From: Coemansia sp. RSA 1804
Taxonomy: Eukaryota > Kickxellomycota > Kickxellomycetes > Kickxellales > Kickxellaceae
Length of the DNA: 11,926 bases
Direction of reading: 5' to 3'
Assembly: GCA_027578815.1 (NCBI GenBank)
Contig: JANBTH010000739.1
Coordinates: 1 to 11,926 of the forward strand
A model generated the notes under the pieces. That model was given only the letters and a program-made list of their open reading frames with translations. It was not told where the DNA came from and did not search any database. Shown piece after piece: positions 6,808 through 11,926 of the stretch (its first letter is position 1; every line of letters starts with the position of its first letter). The position numbers were made by a program, and so were the translations under genes.

Positions 6808-7414
6808 TTTCGCAAAAAAAAAAAAAGCGAAAGCAACTAACAGGCGCCGAATGAAAGGATGGGAAAGAAAGATGGAGAAGGAGGAGGAAAAGGAGAAGTG
6901 TAAGGAAACCGTCAATGGTCCTTTTTTCTGTTGGCAACAAGTGTGTATGAAATGAAATGGGCGCGCCAAGAGAAGGAAAGCCGAAAGCAGCGCATGAGCA
7001 TGTCGCTCACTCTTGTTTTCTCTCTCTCTCACTTTCATCGGGGTTTTGCCAAACAAGTAACGAAAAATGTAAAAAAAACAATAATGAAAACCTAAACGGG
7101 CTGAGAGCTGAAATGACAATCTGATTATAATCTGATCGCGTACTTGTGATTGCGGTAATTTTGCCAGACATGCATGACGTGGGGGCGTTTGTGAGGATGG
7201 AGACGAAAAAGGCGAGCATATCGCTTTCTGTGTTTTGCTGAATTTCCTTTCATCGCCTTTCTTTACTTTTTGTGTAAAACAATTCTCTGCCTCTACATTA
7301 GCTTTTTTTCCTTCATCTGCTTCTTCTTTTAACATTTACGCAACTCTCCTCTGTGCTTTTGCCTGCGAAGCCTCGTTTAGTTTTTATTTACATCATTGCA
7401 AAAGGTAGGAGACA
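6808..7414. promoter_or_regulatory. Shared divergent promoter of the GDP-mannose transporter and ER cyclophilin
   Basis: 607 bp separate the two ATGs. The region has a 12-13 base A-tract just upstream of the transporter ATG (about 6814-6826), a CT-dinucleotide run (about 7018-7030) and pyrimidine-rich DNA ahead of the cyclophilin ATG, typical of fungal leaders. No clear TATA box was found on either strand. A TGACGTGG motif is listed separately. Confidence 0.6.
7175..7182 (+). promoter_or_regulatory. UPRE-like motif TGACGTGG
   Basis: TGACGTGG matches the mammalian XBP1/ATF6 unfolded-protein-response element and contains the ACGTG core bound by bZIP factors including yeast Hac1. It sits between two genes serving the ER and Golgi, 240 bp from the cyclophilin ATG. 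An eight-base match can arise by chance; function is inferred from context. Confidence 0.3.
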
Positions 7415-8053
7415 ATGAAGATCCCGATTACGCTTCTTCGAGCCTCAGGGCTGTTCTACATCACGCTTCTGCTGATGATGGTGAGCGCGCGCATTGTGGA
7501 GGCAGCACGCGGGCCGGTGGTGACGGACAAGGTGTACTTTGACATCAAGCAGGGCGACAAGGATCTCGGACGCATCGTGATTGGGCTCTTTGGCAAGACG
7601 GTCCCCAAGACAGCGGAGAACTTCCGCAAGCTTGCACTCGGAACGGAGGGCTTTGGATACAAGGGCAGCAAGTTCCATCGCGTCATCAAGGAGTTTATGA
7701 TCCAGGGCGGCGATTTCACCAACGGCGACGGCACGGGTGGGAAGTCGATTTACGGCGAAAAGTTTGCGGATGAGAACTTCAAGCTCCGCCACAAGGGTCC
7801 TGGCATTCTGTCAATGGCCAATGCTGGCAAGGACACTAATGGATCGCAGTTCTTCATCACGACGGTGACCACGTCATGGCTGGATGGGCGCCATGTTGTC
7901 TTTGGCAAGGTTATGGAGGGCATGGATATTGTCCATGAGATCGAGAACACGCCAACCAGCGCTGGCGACAAGCCCAAGGAGGACGTTGTCATTGCTGATA
8001 GCGGTGAGATTGCCATTGACGAGGATGAGATTCCGCTGCGCATTGAGCTTTAA
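7415..8053 (+). CDS. Peptidyl-prolyl cis-trans isomerase, cyclophilin B type (ER lumen)
   Basis: A 212-residue secretory cyclophilin that catalyses prolyl isomerisation during folding. Residues about 1-30 form a signal peptide (hydrophobic core LFYITLLLMMVSA). The cyclophilin domain spans about 35-203 and closely resembles human PPIB: GLFGKTVPKTAENF (57-70), GFGYKGSKFHRVIKEFMIQGGDF (79-101), GTGGKSIYG (106-114), MANAGKDTNGSQFFITT (134-150), WLDGRHVVFG (155-164). Active-site equivalents are present: Arg89 (CypA Arg55), Phe94, Gln97, Gln145, Phe147, Trp155 and His160; Trp155 predicts cyclosporin binding. The C-terminus is RIEL, not a standard HDEL/KDEL, so ER retrieval is uncertain. There is no intron. 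It is divergent from the GDP-mannose transporter. The yeast counterparts are Cpr2 and Cpr5; which is orthologous cannot be settled here. Confidence 0.95.
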   Translation: MKIPITLLRASGLFYITLLLMMVSARIVEAARGPVVTDKVYFDIKQGDKDLGRIVIGLFGKTVPKTAENFRKLALGTEGFGYKGSKFHRVIKEFMIQGGDFTNGDGTGGKSIYGEKFADENFKLRHKGPGILSMANAGKDTNGSQFFITTVTTSWLDGRHVVFGKVMEGMDIVHEIENTPTSAGDKPKEDVVIADSGEIAIDEDEIPLRIEL

Positions 8054-9010
8054 TTGTCTCTGGATTTCGCTTTCATTTACTTTCTTTTATGCGCGCGTCT
8101 TCGCAGTTTTGCTTAATTTACTTTGCTTTGTTTTTCCATTTAAAGTAACATAATGCCGTTGTTTAGGCGAGCTAAAAAAAGCAGTTAAATGGAGAGATTT
8201 ATGTAAACGCGTAAACACCGCCACAAGTCGCCATGAACAATTGCCAGGTACTGCGCAAAACAGAAAGAGAGAAGAGGGGCGAGGATGGCTGTCACGTATT
8301 GTTTTATTTCTGCTGGTTATTTTACGACACACCCGCACAAGATTGCATGTGTAATCCACCCGAACTAGAGTTACAGCACAATGGAGAAGACAGTGCTGAT
8401 GACAATGTGGTTGACATTCAGTAAAAGCGAATATATGGAATTGGTGCCGCTTATGTATATGGAGTAGTACTGATGGCGCCCAACTAGTAAATGGATCTGG
8501 CTACTGTTTAGAAATTAAAGAGGGAAGAATGCGTTGCCATTATTTAATCCTAATAAATATGAAATGATCCATGTTCATTTTTATTTTCTATTTTCTTGCT
8601 TATTGTGGTTACTTTTTTTATTTCCATTTGTCATCACTGACAAGGATCTCGCAACAATGGATAAAATGACTAGGAGCCAAAAATGCTTTCCAAGGCAGTA
8701 AGATGAACATGTTACAATCAGCAGCGGGTAGTAAAAAGTAGACAGCACTAGCCGAGTTTTTAGGTTAATGGGTTTTTGTTTAAAAAATAATTATAATTGT
8801 TGCAAGCAACAAACCCGAAAAGCGCCCCCTACAAAATGGCCAATGGAAAATGGAAAAATACTTTCCGACGGGTAAGCAGTAACAAGTGGTTATTGCCTGT
8901 CTTCATTACGTTGGCAAAAGAGAAAAGAAAGAAATTAAAGCTATGATAAACAGTAGAATCTAGGGCAACGTGACCACCACATCACACTGCGCTTATTGTG
9001 TTTTTTTATA
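8054..9010. other. Convergent intergenic region between cyclophilin and enoyl-CoA isomerase genes
   Basis: AT-rich with no credible gene; a 63-codon plus frame at 8233-8424 has no features. AATAAA occurs at 8552-8557, about 500 nt past the cyclophilin stop. Inverted repeats: TTGTCA/TGACAA with a four-base spacer (8628-8643), and TTGTTGC/GCAACAA with a two-base spacer (8797-8812). The second sits inside a longer imperfect GGGTTT...AAACCC pairing (about 8770-8816). No function is assigned. Confidence 0.5.
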
Positions 9011-10060
9011 TCAGCGGCTCGGTTTCTTGGCCTTGAGTCTGGCCAGCGCACTGGTGATTGCTGCCTGCGTGGCGGGGCTGCTGACTGCGCTCCAGAAAAA
9101 GTCGTTGTCGCGTTCGTTGCACGCGTCAAAGCGGGCCAGATACTCGCTCCGCAGCAGACCGATGGTTTGTTTCTGGGCTTCGTGGGGGGCCATGGCGCGG
9201 CGGCTGAGCTCGGCCAGAATGGCGTCGTGCATGGCTGCGCTGGATGGAACCAGCCGGTCCACCAGCCCGACCTCCAATGCGCGGTTAGCTGGAAGCATTG
9301 CGCCTGTCGGCAGCAGATCCTCAGCAATACGCGGTGTTGTGAGGTGGCGGAACCGCAGAGCAAGCCATTCGGGAACCGGAAGACCCACGGCCACCTCGTT
9401 GAGGCCAACAAGCGGAGGCTTTTTCTTGCGCTCGTGTGGCTCGGGATGCACCATACAGCGGAGCTGGCAAGCCATTGCAAACACAAAGCCCAGCCCCAGC
9501 GCATGGCCGTCGATGGCCGCCACCGAGGGCACAGGCAGAGCGTGGATGCGGCGGAATATGGCCTTTGAGGCGGTCCAGAGCTGCATAAACTCGGCGTGCG
9601 TTATGTCCTGGAAAACAGACAGGTCAAAGCCGCTGGAAAAGAACCCATCCACGTCGGATCGCAGCACCAGCCCACGAACATCTTTCTCGGCCGCCGTTGC
9701 TAAGCCAACGGCCTTGTTGAGCGCATCGAGCGAATCTTGATTAAATGTGTTTGCGCGCGGATTGCTCATCGTTATTGTGGCGATGCACCCGGCAGAAGAA
9801 TGGTCCAGCTTCTGAAAGGTTACGTAAAATGGCTGCTTCTTCTTCTTGTTGATGTTGTTGTTGTTGCTGGTGCCGTCGCTTTCGTTTCTGCATGTTGCTG
9901 ACAGCCTGCGGACAAAGGTCGGCCCGATAGCTGCCAATGCGCCGCGCCATCCTGCTGCTGCTGCTGCTGCTGTTGCTGCTGTTGCTGCTGCTGCTGCTGC
10001 TACTCTTCCTGGCGCGAGAAAAGCCACCGTTGCATGCACAAGGCGTCTGCCAGCGTACAT
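9011..10060 (-). CDS. Delta(3),Delta(2)-enoyl-CoA isomerase, mitochondrial ECI1-type (crotonase fold)
   Basis: A 349-residue crotonase-superfamily protein resembling mammalian mitochondrial ECI1, which shifts 3-enoyl-CoA to trans-2-enoyl-CoA in oxidation of unsaturated fatty acids. Oxyanion-hole regions are FSSGFDL (141-147) and IDGHALGLGF (183-192). The catalytic Glu is Glu222 in GLNEVAVG (219-226). The helical tail DFFWSAVSSPATQAAI (320-335) followed by LARLKAKK (339-346) aligns with the mammalian C-terminus. The N-terminus is Arg/Ala-rich without acidic residues up to about residue 59 and looks like a mitochondrial presequence, perhaps cleaved near RRLSA (51-55). It ends in PSR, not a peroxisomal SKL signal, unlike yeast Eci1. 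Oddities: poly-Ala 21-36, Asn and Lys runs (66-75), and a basic insert PEPHERKKKPP (206-216). The ATG at 10060 is the only one before the domain. A different crotonase activity (hydratase) is possible but less likely. Confidence 0.85.
   Translation of the reverse strand: MYAGRRLVHATVAFLAPGRVAAAAAATAATAAAAAAGWRGALAAIGPTFVRRLSATCRNESDGTSNNNNINKKKKQPFYVTFQKLDHSSAGCIATITMSNPRANTFNQDSLDALNKAVGLATAAEKDVRGLVLRSDVDGFFSSGFDLSVFQDITHAEFMQLWTASKAIFRRIHALPVPSVAAIDGHALGLGFVFAMACQLRCMVHPEPHERKKKPPLVGLNEVAVGLPVPEWLALRFRHLTTPRIAEDLLPTGAMLPANRALEVGLVDRLVPSSAAMHDAILAELSRRAMAPHEAQKQTIGLLRSEYLARFDACNERDNDFFWSAVSSPATQAAITSALARLKAKKPSR
9952..10002 (-). repeat. CTG/GCA trinucleotide repeat encoding poly-alanine
   Basis: About 16 triplets of CTG (plus strand) with two TTG interruptions. 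On the minus strand they read GCA/ACA in frame, giving Ala21-Ala36 with two Thr inside the isomerase presequence. Being a triplet repeat, length changes would stay in frame. A neighbouring GTT run (about 9847-9866) encodes the Asn stretch. Confidence 0.85.
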
Positions 10061-11501
10061 GCCGAATGAATGTCACTTTACCCTTATCTGTCTTTTCTCC
10101 CACTTTTTCTTGTGCTTGTTAACTGAAACGGATAAAGAATGAAAAAACGCAAGTCAAGATAAAATGGAAACAAGGTGGTTAGTGCAAATTACGTTATAAC
10201 TGACAGGACGGTTAGCCACTTTCTACGAGACGAGGGATGGAATAACCTGACTATATTCTTTGCACCCGCAATAGTGCACCCTTCGCCATGGAAGGAATAA
10301 TAAAAGACAGAACAAGGACAGACGCAAGATATTCGGAATAAGGAGCTAACCAATAAATAGGATACTCTTCCAAAAGGAAAAAAAGAAAGGGAAAACACAA
10401 TATTCTGGGAAAAGGAGGAGGGAAAAAAAGAACAAGTGGCATACAAGGTGGGTTATTTTTTTTATTTGCTGTCACAATTGGAGATGCCTTTTTTTCTTGT
10501 GCATTCACAAGCCTTGTTCGCACCATTATCTGTGATCTGTACAAGAAAGTGCACCTGAATGCTTCGAAGAATAGAAAAAAGGAGAAGGCGAGAGAGAAAG
10601 GAACCAGACAAAAGAAAAAGGTATTGCATGTGGTGGAACAAAACCCAAAGATTTATTTATTTTCTGTTTGATTCCGTTGTTGCCTTTGTTCCTGGCCGGA
10701 AATATATGGCTTCCCTGTGCTCATCCCACGTTCCTTATCCGCAAATGCTAATAATGCGCATGAGCCGGAAAAGGCTAGTGTGGGTTGGTTTTCCTTTTTA
10801 ATATATTTCTTTTAAAAACATCTAGTGTCTGAATTACTTCATCTCTTGGCACTAAAAGAGCTTCCTTACGAGCGTTTGGCATCCACCTAGTTCGGTTTAA
10901 TTTGTCGGGATCGACAGCAGCGGCAAGCTATGTCATGAGGTACAAACCACCTGTCTGCGCAACGCATAGGCGCTTTAAATAGAAGCGTTGGACATGCCAC
11001 CGCTCGAGACATATCTAATGTCTGTTTTCTATCATCATTATAATTATAGTCATCATCGGCAAGCTTTCATCGGAAGACAACAGCATCATGTATATGTGCG
11101 CAATGTCTACATTCGATATATTTATTGTAAGAAAGATTGCATTGCATATCTAAAAGACTCTGTACAGCATACACCCTAAATCTGACGTTTGTCAACATTT
11201 AAAAATAAAGACATTTCAATAAACCAACGTAAAAAAGAAATTGGAACCTCATGTTTGGACTCTGACTAAAAGATGCACACAGCCTAAATATTGTTGAAGT
11301 AAAAGCAAATGTACGCTGAAGAGCCTTTTTAAGCCAAGAACGAATAAATAAAGACATTGATGCCTTCAAAAACGAAAAAAAAGGTCCTCCGGAAAATCGA
11401 TGCGCAGGCATAGGCGCAGACGGGAAATGAACATGCGTTTCCTGCATTTCCTTTTTCATGCTTGTTGCAGAAGATAAACAACACATTCCGTAGAGCACAC
11501 A
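10061..11501. other. Long intergenic region, no supported gene
   Basis: It holds the promoter of the isomerase gene (reading leftwards), then AT-rich and purine-rich sequence (notably 10370-10440 and 10560-10625). Short frames here, such as 10559-10801 (Arg/Lys-rich from purine-rich DNA), have no domain or signal features. CGCTT/AAGCG flank a TTTAAATAG at 10971-10987, a possible TATA-like hairpin. A telomere-like ACCCTAA occurs at 11173-11179, but no snoRNA was found beside it. Confidence 0.5.
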
Positions 11502-11705
11502 ATGGAGGCCATGGCCATTGCACATCTGCTGCGCTTCCCAATCTCTTGCCTATTCCTTGCGGTTGCTCCTGCCTACAGCCAGTTGCATGTGCCGTCGGAA
11601 AACGAACACACAAGAGCGGGAAGGCAGGCAAACAAGCGAGTGCGCATTCCAATGAGACAGAAACAGGAACGGAATCATGAACAGGCTGCGGTGCCTGGCT
11701 GGTAG
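11502..11705 (+). CDS. Possible small secreted protein or first exon of a gene leaving the window
   Basis: A 67-codon ORF with a good start context (ACA before ATG, G after). The N-terminus resembles a signal peptide: a hydrophobic stretch PISCLFLAVAPAYS (13-26), cleavage after Ser26, then a hydrophilic tail with a Kex2-like Lys-Arg pair (45-46). It stops at TAG (11703), but the same frame is then open to the right edge (11706-11926). A second plus frame from the ATG at 11677 is also open to the edge. The segment is more GC-rich than the preceding intergenic DNA, suggesting coding sequence, but the correct frame, strand and any intron cannot be decided here. No family was recognised. Confidence 0.25.
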   Translation: MEAMAIAHLLRFPISCLFLAVAPAYSQLHVPSENEHTRAGRQANKRVRIPMRQKQERNHEQAAVPGW

Positions 11706-11926
11706 CGCAGAGTCGGATGCATTGCAAGAGTCACAGACGCCTACACCCTGTCTGATGCAGGATGTTTTCCGATGCATACGAAAGCAGCCCTGCCACCACG
11801 GCCTGGGTTGGCTGCCATTCGCGTTTTCCCATTGCTCAGGCGGTTGGTGCAAGCAAAGAAAAGCAGCAAGGTGGAGGATTCAGCACATAATCCACGGCTG
11901 GAAAAGGCGCTACTGCGAAGCAACAC

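Noticed and set aside
8233..8424. 63-codon plus-strand ORF downstream of cyclophilin
   Set aside because: No recognisable features; likely chance within the 3' region.
8631..8637. Minus-strand C box GTGATGA
   Set aside because: No minus-strand CTGA at a suitable distance; the nearest is over 200 nt away. The site is better described as part of the TTGTCA/TGACAA inverted repeat.
10559..10801. 80-codon plus-strand ORF
   Set aside because: The start is an Arg/Lys/Glu run from purine-rich DNA. No domain, signal or promoter is apparent.
11173..11179. Telomere-like ACCCTAA, suggesting another snoRNA promoter or interstitial telomere repeat
   Set aside because: Only a single copy, with no C/D or H/ACA-like structure recognised on either side and no TATA box at the right distance.

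Overview
This window is nuclear DNA of a fungus. The four housekeeping proteins are of fungal or eukaryotic type (proteasome beta-4, Golgi GDP-mannose transporter, ER cyclophilin B, delta3,delta2-enoyl-CoA isomerase). All read through without introns, and the genes are well spaced. An intron-poor genome plus a secreted Ser/Gly/Tyr-rich wall-type protein would suit an early-diverging lineage such as Kickxellomycotina, but that placement is inference. No mobile element, CRISPR array, tRNA, rRNA or virus-like sequence was seen.

Layout. (1) 1-1772, minus: the 5' part of a secreted, highly repetitive Ser-rich protein, open from its ATG to the left edge with no stop. (2) 1773-2755: divergent intergenic region with a foldable segment. 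(3) 2756-3349, plus: proteasome subunit beta-4. (4) 4120-4451, plus: a TATA box and a 61-codon ORF of unknown function. (5) 5021-5531, plus: a telomere-repeat-like (Tbf1-type) motif and TATA box, followed by two tandem related box C/D snoRNA candidates. Both carry a guide matching the conserved 25S rRNA helix 70/71 segment targeted by yeast snR13 and human U15. (6) 5788-6807, minus: GDP-mannose transporter. It shares a 607-bp divergent promoter with (7) 7415-8053, plus: ER cyclophilin B. (8) 9011-10060, minus: mitochondrial enoyl-CoA isomerase with a CTG-repeat-encoded poly-Ala presequence. (9) 10061-11926: mostly non-coding, then a GC-richer right end that may hold the start of another gene.

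The transporter and cyclophilin both serve the secretory pathway (mannosylation supply and ER folding), and their common promoter contains a TGACGTGG motif like a mammalian unfolded-protein-response element. The Ser-rich protein would be a client of that pathway. The proteasome, snoRNA and isomerase genes are unrelated housekeeping functions.

The most interesting item is the tandem snoRNA pair. It was recognised from matching C and D boxes exactly 107 nt apart in both copies, a terminal stem, and conserved blocks complementary to one contiguous stretch of 25S rRNA. The rRNA comparison was made from memory.
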